64,000 nt of DNA from Pogonophryne albipinna. Lineage: Eukaryota > Chordata > Actinopteri > Perciformes > Artedidraconidae. Below, one piece after another: positions 1 to 13,000 of this stretch. Location: contig CM053259.1 in assembly GCA_028583405.1 (NCBI GenBank), positions 18,947,594 through 19,011,593 on the forward strand, given 5' to 3'. The notes beneath the pieces were generated by a model, which was not told the origin of the DNA, ran no database searches, and saw only the letters and a program-made list of their open reading frames with translations. Each line of letters begins with the position of its first letter. The stretch's first letter is position 1. The position numbers and the translations under genes were made by a program.

Positions 1-14
1 GCTTGTTTCAATGT

Positions 15-64
15 TCTCTCTCTCTCTATCTCCCTGTCTCTCTCTCTGTCTCTCTCTCTCTCTC
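15..64. repeat. (TC)n low-complexity tract
   Basis: Imperfect TC dinucleotide repeat broken by single A and G bases. Simple-sequence DNA with no coding signal. Confidence 0.9.
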
Positions 65-180
65 AACTATAGTAGGCCAGTTAACAGTAATTATGAGGTT
101 CCTCGTTAATTAGCGAGGAGCACCCAGCTGTTTCAGCCCCACAAGACAAAAGGCCTTCAGCACACACACACTTACAAACA

Positions 181-431
<251 letters not shown>

Positions 432-660
432 CCATGCATAGACACATGCACACACCTGGGGAGTCTTGGTAAAATGTCAGGGCTGTTCGGATTGTAATTA
501 CAGGGAGATTTGCTGCCTCTCTCACAAAGCCGAGATAAACCACCTGACTGACACACACACACAAAATGCATACACACTCACAAGTAGCCACTCAACTTTT
601 ACAGAAAATCGATACCAAACCCTCTTTGGCACACACACCATATTAGAGGTGAAGTGGTAA

Positions 661-2257
661 CAAGTAGCACAACTCTTTACTACACTTTATTTCGCAATTC
701 AATTCAGGTAATTGTTTTTTGTTGATGTAATATGTGTGTGTCTTTTTGAGATCCATTTTATTTGTTGGTGTTCCATGAAATGCTGAGATTTCAAAATTAA
801 GATGAATGAAAATTGGTAGTTAAATGACTCAACATGCATCCAATCCTATGTACAGTAAATTCCTGTATTTAGGAGGGTTCCTCCACATTGTTGGCTTTCA
901 CATTTACCGTTCTGTTATGGGGAAACCCTTCATGTTAACATAAAGAGAATAATAAAGGGTGTTTCCAATAGCTGTGTTCTGTATTAACTCAATTGTAAAA
1001 TGTTTTGTTGTTTTATGTGATGAAGATACGTGTCAGCTAATCAAAACCCACACTCTTACTGTAATACCCCACAATTTCCCAATTCTCAAAATGACCAATT
1101 GCTTGTACAGTAGCAGTAGCTTGTTGTGGTGCAACAGCTGCATGTGTTGTCTCTCACAGCTTTCCAATAGGTATAGCAGTGTCTTATTGATGGCATTATC
1201 TAATTACAGAGGGCATATTGTGATAAAAAAACACCTACACAATATGGTTCAGATAATTAAAATAAACAAATGTAGGATGTGAGATGTACGCATATATCAG
1301 CTTAAAGTAATCAGAGTATTGCCCTTATATCAAATTGGCAACAGTTGCTTTATCGCATGAATACAATGACAGCCTCCTCTAGTGATGATTGGTAGCATGT
1401 TAAAACAAATATATGCAACATTGACTTCAATTGAATGCATGGAGTCAATCGCAAAACATAAAACAAGGACAATGCACAAACATTGAACAGCCATATCATT
1501 TGAGTAGGGTGTCCGTGTCTGTGTGGGTGTTGCACATTTGATGTCGGTGTTCCAGGCTGACTGTCTGCCGCTTCCTACATGCAAGTGTCTGAGTGTCTGT
1601 CTATCTGTGTGTGTTAAATGTGGTCTTGGCAGGTTCCTGAAAGCCTGCTGAGCTGTGAAGAGGAGGTGCGATTATAATTTCAGCCCCACACTGTTTCCAC
1701 CACAGTAACATCGGTAATTAGTACCTCCTACATCTATTTCCCCCTGGTGCTCTTACTCATAACTCATCCCCTCAAGGGTACAGCCAGCAACATCAGGGGT
1801 TAATGTACTTCCATCTAGACCAAATTAAAGTTGAGTCAACTACAGCGATCGGAAAGCACACAGGAAGCCTCAGCATTCAATCCAATTTGGTTCAAAATGA
1901 GTGTCACAAATGAACAATATTATTGCATCTCTTCTTTTTACAACATATGCTTTTATGCTTAAATGTGCTTTTGCTATCAACGTTTTTATCATTAGATAGA
2001 AGTAGGTGAATTATCTTCGTGTATCATGGGTCTTAACTAGATTTCAGAAGGTTCATGTTCAGTATTTTGCAAAAAGCACTGGCTAAATGAGCTGCAATGT
2101 TACCGCTCAGACCAACAGCACTCTCAATATATGTCTTCTAAACGAGTGGGCAACATGATGGAAGTAATCCACAGAGAAAACAATTATTTACTTTAGTTAA
2201 GAGAGCATTATTGACTTTAGTATAAAGATCATGAAAAGCTAGCTGCAGTGACACTAT
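661..2257. other. Unique non-coding stretch
   Basis: AT-rich sequence without a recognisable repeat family, splice-bounded exon or long open frame. Short frames at 959-1282 (+) and 1330-1584 (-) match nothing I recognise. Nothing functional can be supported. Confidence 0.5.
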
Positions 2258-2601
2258 GGCCCTTTCTCATTTCTCTAACTCCCCTCCTCGACTCCCCTCC
2301 TCGACTCCCCTCCTCAACTCCCCTCCTCGACTCCTATCCTCGAGACTTAGTCCCGCCCACAGGAGATGCGAGCAGAGGAGTCGAGGAGGGGAGCCGAGGA
2401 GAGAGGAGGGGAAGCAGCAGGCGGTTAGAGAAATGAGAACTCCTCTCCTCTGAGCGGTCATTTTAAAGAGACGTCCATTAATGATGACAGGAGGCACAGC
2501 AGCACTCAGTCTGATGGACAGATGTGTTCATGACCACTTCTATATTTACTTTTAATTCATTCACAGTGCGGTATAATGAGACAATAACAGGCTACAGATG
2601 C

Positions 2602-2641
<40 letters not shown>

Positions 2642-2660
2642 TTGTATATATATAAATATT
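2602..2660. repeat. (CA)n-(TA)n microsatellite inside family A
   Basis: A short CA array followed by TATATA. It lies inside the transposon, and the second family copy has a shorter TG/TA tract at the matching place (about 37.94-37.97 kb), so the repeat travels with the element. Confidence 0.85.
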
Positions 2661-3138
2661 TACAATTTCAGAATCAAGCAGAGCACACTCATAATAACGT
2701 AACACTATCAGAGACTGGTCGCTACAATGAGGAAAATAAATTACGGGCCAAAAGTTGTATTTACAAGTATTAAAAGTAAGCAGAGGACACCAAACCAACT
2801 GAGACCTGTCTGTCCGCTACATCGACGCACACACTGTACCACACACACCTACACCACACACACGCACCGACGGCTCCTAAAACAGGCTACAGCCGTTGTG
2901 TATTTTATTATGTGAAGCACTAAATGGTTTTAGAAAAATATCGACTCTTTGTTTGTAGATATCTACTAAACTAAAGCAAATAAAGAGAGTAGGCATGTTA
3001 TACTGAGTGATATATATTTTACACACTGCTCTGCTTTCTGCACGGACCTCAGCGCTGTTCTCTCTGTAAACATTGCGTCGCGATGAAAGCAGTTAATAAA
3101 ATAATATCCAGGGGATGCATGCAGAGCTGTCATTGACT

Positions 3139-3207
3139 GAGATAATAATAATAATAATGCATTTTATTTATATAGCGCTTTTCACAACTCAAAGATGCTT
3201 AAATAAG
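3139..3207 (-). mobile_element. Very short LINE 3' tail inserted in family A
   Basis: About 65 bases ending in (ATT)n and containing GCGCTATATAAATAAAATGC when read on the minus strand, the usual 3' end of fish LINEs of the L2 type. The copy at 37.4 kb has uninterrupted GAGATAAGTCCGG at this site. Here AGATAA is repeated on both sides of the insert. This is a severely 5'-truncated retroposition product with a short target duplication. Confidence 0.7.
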
Positions 3208-3528
3208 ATAAGTCCGGCCGTGCGTCACGACTCTTTGAAACATCTCTGTTCCCGGAAATGCATCCACGAAGGAGCCGTGGAGGACCGTGGAGGACCCATC
3301 AGTGTATCCTTGGTTAGAGCTCCTCCAGAGAGCCTCCTCGACGCTCGATCCTCGGTCCTCGAAGTGCATTTAGAGAAATGAGATGTCCTTCAACATGGCG
3401 CGCTGAAATTAATTTCCGGGTCACTACCGGAGGACCGAGGAGTCGAGGAGTCGAGGAGGGGGATTTGATGAAATGAGAAAGGGCCTATGTGTAGAAGCAC
3501 ATTGAAAGCAGACCTGTGAGACATTTAA

Positions 3529-4424
3529 CAGGGTTGCCAACTCTCACGCATCTGGCGTGTGACACACGCTTTCACTCTCAATGTCACGCTCTCACGCTGC
3601 TCTCAAACTATTCTCACGCCAAAAACAAGATGAACCGGTGATCGTTTTTGGTTGGTTATTTACAATGTTGAGTTGACAGCTGCTCAAGCTGTCGTTCCGC
3701 TCCCTCCCCGCCCCCACCACTCTTAACAACGTTAACAGACAGCAGAGCAGTGGGAGCCGGTTGGTCAATCCCCGACCCGTATTACGCATGCGCAGATCTA
3801 AGATCCAGTAGAAATGATAAAAAGTAAAAGTATGCTGCTTATTGTTCTACTAGGCCAAAATAGAGTCAAAGAGTGTATGAGTGTGAGAGTGTGTTAATTA
3901 ATATATTTGGCAGTTTGGAGTAAGTCTGTAGATTTGTTTGTGTCTGTGTGTTTCATGTATAGGCCTCTCACGATAATTAATTTTGTTGGATACATTTTCC
4001 CGGAAATTATTGCGATAAACGATAATATTGTCGCCACCGTGGTATCATTTTAGACCACTGACATAATGATAATATATAATAATAATTCAAGTACATCCTT
4101 TCCAACTGCTAGTCACATCCTCATGTAAATGAAAAAATGTATCGTGTTCATTTTTATTAATCGTACGATAAGTCAATGAATTGCTTATCGCGACAGGCAC
4201 ACAATAAAACAGTGGAAACAAACATGTGTTTGACTTTCATTAGTGAATGAAACTTTGTGCCCTTTATAGTCTGTGTCCAATATTGTGTATTTGTATATAT
4301 TGTATATATATCATGCTAAGGTCCCGCTACTGACACGATAGCCGTCATTTACTGCGCATATGTGTAATTAATCCCATGATATCAAAATCTCACTCCAGCC
4401 AGGTACCCAAAGTTGGCAACCCTG
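3529..4424. mobile_element. hAT-like non-autonomous transposon (CAGGGTTGCCAACT ends)
   Basis: Termini CAGGGTTGCCAACT and AGTTGGCAACCCTG are perfect inverted repeats. The 7 bases CATTTAA flank both sides (3522-3528 and 4425-4431). hAT elements usually make 8-bp duplications, so one base may have been lost or is shared with the terminal C. No transposase is visible inside. Confidence 0.82.
3962..4198. mobile_element. Small nested TIR element (GCCTSTCRCGATAA ends)
   Basis: A 237-base MITE-like unit whose ends GGCCTCTCACGATAA and TTATCGCGACAGGC are inverted repeats. The inside holds further ACGATAA-type motifs. It sits within the 3529-4424 hAT-like element, so it is younger. No clear target duplication was found. 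Confidence 0.6.
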
Positions 4425-5619
4425 CATTTAACCAAGCCACAATAAAATGATAATGCTCAGCACATTGGTAGAGAACATCTATAACAACCCAGCGAAATCC
4501 AATTTGACAACCACAGTATGCTCAGACAACAAATGGTGGGGTGGACGGATGGATGGAAACACGTACTTGGGCCTCGTCCTGCGAGACTGTGTTTGTCAAT
4601 CACATGCCTAAATGAGTTTTGGTTCATAAGCCTTTTAAATTAAATCCCTCACCTTTCCGTGTTGTGTAAACAAGCTAGCATGAAGATAAATATGACATGT
4701 TTACCAACTGATTGTCAATATGTTTGAGTTCAAGCAGAAATATTCCACAGCACAGCACACGCTCAGTTGACACTACATCATGGTGAACTAAGTTGAGTGG
4801 GTGCACATCAGCAGCATCAAGAAACTGTGAATGCCAAAAACTAAATAATTTCTGTGTTAAACAGAATGTGACAGCTCTTATCAATACTGTTTAATGACTG
4901 CAATACAATAGGACAGCATTTTACAATGCTTCTTCCGCAGTTGAGATCACATTATGTTAGAATAATTCACATTAACTGACGTTATACAATAATCAGCATT
5001 GATTCACGATCAGTTGCATCACTCAAATTTCTAACATGGGCACTTGAACTCACATTTGTGCACGCTACTTTACTCAGCTTTACAGAACTGCTTCAATCTT
5101 CCTTAATAATTGATTTATTCCCATTTAATTGCCATGATGGAAGTTCAAAATGTTGTCTTAAAACAAATTTCACGTAATTATATTTTAATTATTCATGCTA
5201 TAATTGTCTCATCTGATTATCACAATAGTAGTTTCATATGTATTGAAAGAATATGCATCTTGAATATCTCCTGAATCTCTTTTGTTCTTTTGCTGGGTAC
5301 ATATTAAGGAAAATAAGATTAAAACAGAGTTGACTGATTTCTCCTGGACAGCTCAGCAAAATGTTACTGTTACCCTGCCTCATTTCCATCATGGGAAATC
5401 AGGCAAAACAGAGGGATGCATAGCCTTTTTTACTTATTTTTATTTTAATGTATTTTTTGGCATTTGTTCTCAATAGATTTGTAATATATATCCACACCCT
5501 TTTAAATGCAATGTCTTGTTTTAATGTTATATTGTGAAGCAGAACAAGTTAATGTTGGGAAAATTATAACTAAGGCCCAAGTATATAACGGTGTATATGG
5601 CAAGATACATGAATACCTA
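4425..5619. other. Unique AT-rich stretch
   Basis: No transposon ends, microsatellite or exon signal seen. Short open frames (for example 4675-4884 minus and 5282-5476 plus) have no recognisable motif. Confidence 0.45.
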
Positions 5620-6332
5620 TTAAAGGTCTCCTATCATACAAAATACACTTTTGTATCTAATTTATACATAAATATTTGTCCCTGGTGTGAAAGGGAACTC
5701 AAAAGTGTCAGAATACAAAACCCTCTCTCTTTTCCTCCGTACCCAAATCTCTAAAAACGGTGGTACAACGGAGCTGATCCAGATTTGTGTCCGATATGAC
5801 GTAATATCGGAAATGTGGTCTGGCTTTACTTCCACGGCCCTATCAGAAGCATCACTATCAGAAACAATGTGCAACGTGTTTTGGAAGTAATATGGTCTGT
5901 GTTTACATTAGCAAGCATCGCTAACACTCAGAGCTAACGCTGTACTGGCGAGAGTCTGTGTAAAAAAAGAGGAAATAAAAAGGAACTCACCTTGTAGTAA
6001 ACCCGCTAGAGAAAAAGCCTTTGAGCTCCATACTAGTTCAGAAATAATCCTTGATGTGGATTTGAACATGATATGGCGTTTAATCATGGCAGCTGAGTAT
6101 CTGTGTAGAATTCTACTGCATAAGCTCCCCCCACTCTATTGTTTTAAAGCTACGGACCCAGAATCAGCAGTTCTCTAACAGGGCTGAAATAGAGGGGTAT
6201 GAGGCATGGCTAGAATGGGTGATCTGTTCGGTATTTTGAGCAAAACACCTCAAAGACATGTTTTTTGATATATTTTGATATATCTGAGACCTATAATATA
6301 TGCCTAAAAATAGTATAAAAGGAGACCTTTAA
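5620..6332. mobile_element. TTAA-target MITE, family D copy 1
   Basis: Flanked by TTAA at 5620-5623 and 6329-6332, with terminal inverted repeats TTAAAGGTCTCCTATCATA and TAGTATAAAAGGAGACCTTTAA-type. TTAA targets with AGG after them fit the Kolobok/T2 type of MITE described in frogs and fish. A second copy in opposite orientation is at 61.25-62.21 kb. Open frames inside both copies are not conserved proteins. Confidence 0.85.
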
Positions 6333-8806
6333 GAGAAGCAGGACAAACCATTTTATGCATTTGATAGCTATGTGACAACGATTAACATGGAAATTCAGCC
6401 TTTAGGGAGATATGGCAAGCATGATCATTTCTGATGTGAGCCTTAGCTAATCTGTACAAAGCATTGTATACTGCTTTGAACCTATATTTCTCTATTTTGC
6501 GAATGTTAAACACCTCTCTTGTACGGTATATAAGCATGTGAAGGACAATGTTCATGGAACTAGTTGTACCATATAATAACTTCCATTATGCAAGGATACT
6601 GTATCCTGTTTTGAAACTCAAGCCGGTGACGAGTGATATTTTTCTAACAGTTAAAAACAGTAGGACCAAAATGTGCTGTTTATCCATGTTGAGTCTTGTG
6701 GTCTGTTTTGTAAATATTATGCAGAAAAGTCACGGGAAAGAGATGAGGTTACCCAGCTAATGATAATTGGCTGGGCTAAAAAGCACGAGTAATTGGTTGG
6801 CTGCAAAAGCCAAATTATAAAGTCTGGTACTTATCTATAGCTCATAAATCATAGAATTGAACTCCACAGATTTATCAGCATTTCATAGCCATATCATAAG
6901 GATTGTCTCAAGGTAATACATGTCATTAATTTTAGTTATGGCCCCTAATGACTGAAGTAGACAGGTCAGTAAAAACTACACAGCGACACATAAATTCACA
7001 AGGCTTTTGATGGAAAGAGAACACCTCCTCAGCATGATCAACAATAATTAAATGTGTAGCTGGATAACTACTTACATTTCCATCTAAATAGGTCAACAAT
7101 CAACATCTATCATTGCCATAAATGACAGAAGCATTGCCAAACAGATGACTTTGACTTGACCTATAACACTTCCTTGGATCATCTTATGTAAGATAAAGAT
7201 AGTAAGATACATTGCTCCAATTAGCAGTGTCTCACATATATTTGAAGGACTCATAAACAGATGGATGGATGTAATCCATATAATCCAATATCCTCCTCAA
7301 TTTCATTATGTGAGCCAACAGTATGCCTGTTACCGTAATTGAAAACACAAAATAAATCACTGGACTAATGGCTTAACCGGATTCACATGAGTGCCTAAAT
7401 GAGAATCGTTGTTTAAGTTAAATACTGCATGCATACATAAAGGGCATAAAATTAATATTTTAAACCTCTGTGGCAGAGCTTTTCTAAATGTTCCCAGCCT
7501 GTTAAATGTACAGCCAAATTGGCTTTCAGATCCGAACAAACTGGTCGAAGAGACACTGGCTTGATTCCCATCTGCAGACAAAATGTACTCACTGTTGCCT
7601 TCCAAACTTAATGACAGTAGGCATTTATGACTAATTGCCCATATAACCTTGGTTCACAATGACAAAGGAAGTGTCTTAGTTGTGTGTCTGATGTCATACC
7701 TCTGATAGATATCACAGTAGACATGGCAGCTGCTTTGATGACGTTTGTGGAGTAAACATTAGAGATTTTGTTTTCTGGGAAAACCTAATACGTTTTGCGG
7801 AATCCAAAGAAATGTCTTTCGAGCGCAGTGCCCTTCATGACATGTGTGGAGTCCAGGGTTCCTTGTGTTTCATTTGGTTGCTTTCTGCTCCATAAAGGAG
7901 TCATTCTAAACCAGTGACGCAAATCCTTTTTAATCTTTCTAGCCCTTTTATCCTTTATCGCTATGTTCCTTTTGATCTCAGAAACTCATTTCAGCTCAAC
8001 CTCTGTCAGGCATTTGGACATTGAGGAGTACTTAGAATAGCCTTTTGCTTCCTTTGTTTGTTAGAGGATACAATAAATTACTTCCAGAAGATTAGCTGAT
8101 GAAAACATCACTTGGCAAGGTGAGAGTTGCTACGAGGCAATATTACATGTGGCTTCGGGCTATTCTTGATTTGTTTAAATCAGTTATGTATAAATAAATA
8201 AGGACAATATAACCAAATAACTGTCTTTAATTGAAGTTGCTCAGATATGATGTTTGATTCACTTTCATTCTCAATTTTGTCGCACCTAACATTTTGTAAC
8301 CTGAATCAACAAGATGTTATATATAAAATATAAAATTGTGATCACAAAATTGCCAATATGCACTTTTCCTAAGATGTCTCCTTCTATAAATACATTTTTC
8401 CAAACATAAACTTCTTCAGTGATTGGGGATGGAAGGAGAAGGATAGTGTCTTAAACCAAAAAATATGGTTTTATATTAACAATAAAATGGAGATGAAATA
8501 GTTGTTCATGCTTTTCCAGCCAAAGAGGCACTTAGCTGCTGTCGTAGGTTTTGTAAAATCACATCAAACCTAAAGGAACTTTGGCACCAAATGCAACAGA
8601 ACAAAGTGTATCACAGGAAGCTTGCCAAAGAAGAAAGACATATTTTAGATTAATGAATATCTCATTTTCTGTACCTGTCAGATTCACATGGACGTGCCTT
8701 ATCAAGTAAAGAAAACCTACCAAATGAATGATGTCACTGACTAGGAGGTTTGTTATGGGCGACCGACTTAATCAGCTTGAGACACCATGACTACATCAGT
8801 AAATAC
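6333..8806. other. Unique non-coding stretch, AT-rich
   Basis: No repeat ends found. The part around 6740-6960 is rich in TAATTA/ATTGG motifs of the kind often seen in vertebrate conserved enhancers, but conservation cannot be judged from one sequence. A frame at 7357-7605 (-) has no known motif. Confidence 0.4.
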
Positions 8807-8925
8807 TAGGGGTGTAACGGTTCACAAACATTTCGGTTCGGTACGTACCTCGGTTTTTAGGTCACGGTTCGGTTCGGTACGTTTTCGGTACAGCAGAAAA
8901 AATTATCACAAAACATAACATATTT

Positions 8926-9202
8926 TTTTTTCATTAAACTGTGAATAATGTATTCACTCAAATAAATACAAAATATAATATAATAAACATTAAGGTGCAG
9001 CATTTCGATGAACTAAAATAATCTGTATTTGAACTTTACTGTACTAGTACTCACAAAACATAAACTATTAGTTTTGGGTTTTTAATTATTATTAAACTAT
9101 GAATATTCACTCAAATAAATATAAAATATAATAAAATAAACATTAAGGTGCAGCTTTTCGATGAACTGAAATAATCTGTATTTGAACTGTACTGTACTAG
9201 TA
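8926..9202. repeat. Tandem duplication inside the hAT element
   Basis: A unit of roughly 130-150 bases occurs twice in a row. Both units share the series ATTAAACT, TCACTCAAATAAATA, ACATTAAGGTGCAGC, TTTCGATGAACT and CTGTACTAGTAC in the same order, with a few substitutions. It lies beyond the stop codon of the transposase remnant, in its 3' untranslated part. Confidence 0.75.
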
Positions 9203-9263
9203 CCTAAGCAGCCAGTTTGACATTATGACTTGCTTGTCATTGTATTTTCATGTTGTTTTAAAG

Positions 9264-9375
9264 AAAGATGAACTTGTCCACATTGCTTGCCGAAAGGGCA
9301 GATCTGCTGGCACTAACAATGTCTCCTGCTGTGGAGAACACCCTCTCTAGGGACAGAGGTAGCAGATACAGCCAG
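9264..9375 (-). pseudogene. hAT transposase C-terminal dimerisation fragment
   Basis: On the minus strand, VFSTAGDIVSASRSALS followed by NVDKFIFL and a stop codon is the conserved end of hAT-family transposases, the dimerisation region. Just upstream, ATSVPRE is in another frame, so one base has been lost at the E/R-V junction. It lies about 100 bases from the BED-finger fragment of the same gene, which shows that the catalytic middle was deleted. It cannot make an active transposase. Confidence 0.8.
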
Positions 9376-9470
9376 GTAGCGCTTTGCTAACATGGCAACA
9401 TAAGGATATTTGGCGTTTGTAATAGCTTTGGGTTGGTCTGAACTTTTTGCGAGTGGTGGAGGCTTAAATG

Positions 9471-9731
9471 CTAGTGGGAGTTGGGTTTGCACTTCAGTCT
9501 TTTGGTACCGGTGATATTCACGTTCGGGTGATGCCTTTTCAAATGAGTGTGTAAGTTTGATGTATTGCCAGCCGCGTAACCAATTTTAGTTGAACAATGC
9601 CGACAAACAGCTTTTTCCACCTGTCTTTGTCCGTCATCCTTGTACGCAACTGCGAAACCAAAATGTTCCCAAACCGGAGACTTCAATGATGCTGGAGGAT
9701 TTTCGAGCTCAACTTTATCTGCGTTCGCCAT
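9471..9731 (-). pseudogene. hAT transposase N-terminal BED zinc-finger fragment
   Basis: An 86-codon frame starting MANADKVELENPP. Residues about 18-67 form a BED-type zinc finger: aromatic WEHFGF start, CRHC cysteine pair, then HLKRHH as the histidine pair. BED fingers bind DNA and sit at the N-terminus of many hAT transposases and of the ZBED genes derived from them. The frame ends soon after the finger because the rest of the gene is deleted. It is a transposon remnant, not a host ZBED gene, since it lies inside a delimited hAT element. Confidence 0.85.
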
Positions 9732-10023
9732 TTCGACAGTTCCTCAAATTACTGACTACATTTGAACGCATCCCTCTGACCAGCTCGTCCAATGAAATGA
9801 CTTGCTCGCTCTATGACGCGTTGAACACAATGGGAGCAAATTACTCTGAATGCTGCGACGCAGCACCTGAGATTACTTCCAAGAAGTTGTTCACGTTCTC
9901 AATTCTTTACGTTTAACGTTATATTCGTTCGGTACACTTCGGTACACACGTGTACCGAACCGAAGGGCCCGTACCGAATAATTTCGGTACGGGTACGTGT
10001 ACCGTTACACCCCTAGTAAATAC

Positions 10024-13000
10024 TGACCACAAAAGTGCAGAATTCACTTGATTTAACCCGGGTGTGAATCCCAGGTGAAGCCCTACAAAAATAAGTCATT
10101 GGAAAACACAAAATCAAACATTTACGAACCAAACTTCTGATGTATCCAATATCAAGCAATGGTGCTTAAACAAATTGGATTGCACTGAGTTGAATCCAGA
10201 ATTTGATTAATCAAGACCTCCCTGCTATCGCTGGTAATCCAGTAGAGTCGACAATAAACAGTTTCACAACGTCTTCCACAGAGACTAATACTTGTAACAA
10301 TGGGAGATGACAGATTGGGGGTTTTGTGTTGTGGTGTCAGGTTTGGTTGTGGTCATGTGGTTAAGCATCTGCTCTCTGTCTGACCTTGTGACCCTGGAGA
10401 AAAAGGTAGGGAGCCATTGATAAAGGTGAGAGAGAGAAAGAGAGATGGAGCGAGGTAGGGTCGAAGGGGTGGGCGAAACAGACGGCATGTGTCAAAGATC
10501 AAAACGTTTGCTGGTGTCCTGTACACCCTGCTGAGCTTTTGTCTGTGAGCTGCCCCGTCACCTCTGGAATGTCTCTGAAGCAAACTTCTATTTCCCTGCA
10601 AATCAATCATGTGACATAGCGCCAAGTTGAATTATGTATATGGATCTATTATCATAATTGTTTTCATTGGTGTATAATCAACTGCTACCAAGAACTAGGA
10701 ATCATATTAACAGTTAATATTTTATCTTGAGCTTAAATCAAACTCATAGAAAGATATGGGCTTTCGTGCTTTTACGTAACCTGAAGGACAGCCTCCGACT
10801 GAATTGTATTGCTTTTTAAGTAGTGTTGTTGTGAGAAAGCCTCATAGCAAGGTGGTGGCCTTGACAGATACTAGCATTACCTAGCAGCTGTATTCAGTTG
10901 GTGGAAATATGCAACAACAACTAGGTGTTGCCAAATCCAACCCAAATTCAGCATATCATTTAGACTCAATTATTTTACTCCACAGTCTCTTTGGAGTAAT
11001 TTTTGCAAAGAATAACTGACTTGATTCCATTTCACTTTCACTCATTTTGTAGAAATATGCGCCAACATGTTATGGCTGAGATGAGATTAGAGGAAGTAAA
11101 GGGAAAGGGAAAATGGAAAAGAAGAGAGGAGAGATGTTAGGTAAGCAGGTGACAGCAGTAGCCTCCAGCTGTGAACTGAGTGCGCCCAGAAACAGCCTGA
11201 CAGGGCCTGCTGGGGAAATGAGTCTTCTCTGAGAACCCAGCACACACGCACATAGGAATGCATCATGTGCACAGAAACACACACAGATACATAGACAGAA
11301 TGAACAACAGTACAAAAAGTCTCCCAAGGCGCAAGACTCAGACAGGAAATACATCATCACTTAGGAAGGAAATGCAACACCTGCAGAGCTCTGAGAGTCT
11401 AACACTCATCAGCCAATAAGACTGCAGGAGATGGCGAGGCATACTGTATGCATGCAGGCACGACTGAATAATTATTCCAAATACTTCCATGTATGCAAAA
11501 AAAGTCTTGAAATATCACAATACAACAAAAACATCTAAAATCAGGGAATCAGGGATTCACTAGATGATTCTCCTAGTGAGAGTGTGTGTGCGATAGCGAA
11601 GTGTGTGTGATGTGTGTGCTGACGGCCTGGTTTATGTGGCTTTGGGGCATATGGGCATACCTGTCATCTCATGCAGGTCTACACACAAACAAAAAACACC
11701 CTCAGTTGCTCTGTGTTTTTCTCTCTGGTCGAGTCAGAATACTATTATTTCTTTAAATGGGTAAAACAAAATTGACATGTTTTGTTATGTGCTGATTATA
11801 AAATGCCCCAGATAGGATTTGTTCACTCAATTATAGCACTTTATAGTTTCAAAAACACATTAACTTTAATTCTAAAATGGATGGTAATTAAAATATGTGG
11901 ATATGTTCGAGAGGTTTTTTTCTTCGTTGGGTTCACGGAGGGTTCACTTTTCTAGCAAACTGATCAAATCAACTGAGCAATTGTTGTGCATTTGCCTGTG
12001 TCTTTTGAGACCTGACTGTTTTTTTACCAACAGCAAATAAATGTTCAAATAATTGGTCTTTTCCACAAACACAAGGGTAATTACTGGAAATATAAAATCC
12101 TCAAAACACAACAACTAAAGCTGTTTAGTAATAAGTCACCGAGGCCTCTATGTTAAAGTGTAACTAATGCATGAACATTTATCTTATCGGAGATGTTTTC
12201 CTGCACCTACACAAATTATGTCCAACATGTTCTGTTAGAAATGGCTGCATATTGTTAAAAATGTATTTATATATCATATGACAGACCATGAAAATAACAT
12301 TTTTGGGATAAAGGAAGGCATATAAACTGGCTTACGGTATTTTGTTTGCCTCTGAAACATTTAGTTTCTGCCACAAATTGTTATCTTTCTGCCTATGTCT
12401 GAGTGTGTCTATTTCAATTGCTAAGTGCACTACACCAGGAACTGAAATGATCCTAATGTTCACTTGGTCACCATGGCAACAATAGCAATCCAAAAGTCTG
12501 ATTTCTAAAACCCAAGATTATTTAGTATTTTTGCTCTTCCAGTTGCTTCTTTTGAATGGGTTTTTGTTGAGATGCTTCAGATGTAATGTTTTGTTCAGCA
12601 GCAAGAAATACAAAAGTCGTTTTATTCTCATTTGGAAGATTTTACCTGATTTTATAAAAGCTGTTGCTAACAGGTTGCTAAATGAGACATGATGTGCTTG
12701 TAGTGGTGAAATATTCATTATGTCAAACACAATTTTAAAATGTGTTAAGTTGTTGAAGTGAATGCACTCTCCTAACATTCAGTGTGAAAAAAGCATTCAA
12801 AATGTGTTTCATGTCAATCGCAAGCTGTTAAATGAGGTTTTCCATACACTCTATGACGATAATATATTGCTCTCAACAACTAATTTGTTATCAATTAAAA
12901 AATATTGTAATGCTTAAATCACACTGTCAATAATTAGGAGTATAATTATCGAGGCTCTTTGTCTTTATTGTCATTTCAGACATTTGTTGGCTTTAGGGTC

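Larger units (their letters stand above)
2258..3485. mobile_element. Non-autonomous DNA transposon, family A copy 1
   Basis: The element is about 1.23 kb with terminal inverted repeats GGCCCTTTCTCATTTC on the left and the reverse complement on the right. It is flanked by TAT on both sides (2255-2257 and 3486-3488), a possible 3-bp target duplication. Sub-terminal DNA is rich in CTCCTCGACTCC-type repeats in opposite orientation at the two ends. A second, inverted copy lies near 37.15-38.26 kb, which confirms a dispersed family. No transposase frame is present. The 3-bp duplication would suit the PIF/Harbinger group, but that is inference. Confidence 0.8.
8807..10015 (-). mobile_element. Internally deleted hAT transposon with BED-finger gene remnants
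   Basis: Ends TAGGGGTGTAACGGT and ACCGTTACACCCCTA are inverted repeats, with a perfect 8-bp target duplication GTAAATAC at 8799-8806 and 10016-10023. Sub-terminal DNA is full of GGTTCGGTACG-type motifs, probably transposase-binding repeats. The minus strand carries the N-terminal and C-terminal parts of a hAT transposase with the middle missing. The perfect target duplication suggests a fairly recent insertion. Confidence 0.93.

Noticed and set aside
5662..5890. Overlapping frames on both strands at 5.66-5.89 kb, one of them also partly present at 61.96-62.27 kb
   Set aside because: The shared peptide KTLSLFLRT..TELIQICVRYD occurs because both are copies of the same MITE. There is no sign of coding selection.
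9590..9916. 108-codon plus-strand frame in the hAT element
   Set aside because: It is antisense to the BED-finger frame, which carries the recognisable motif.
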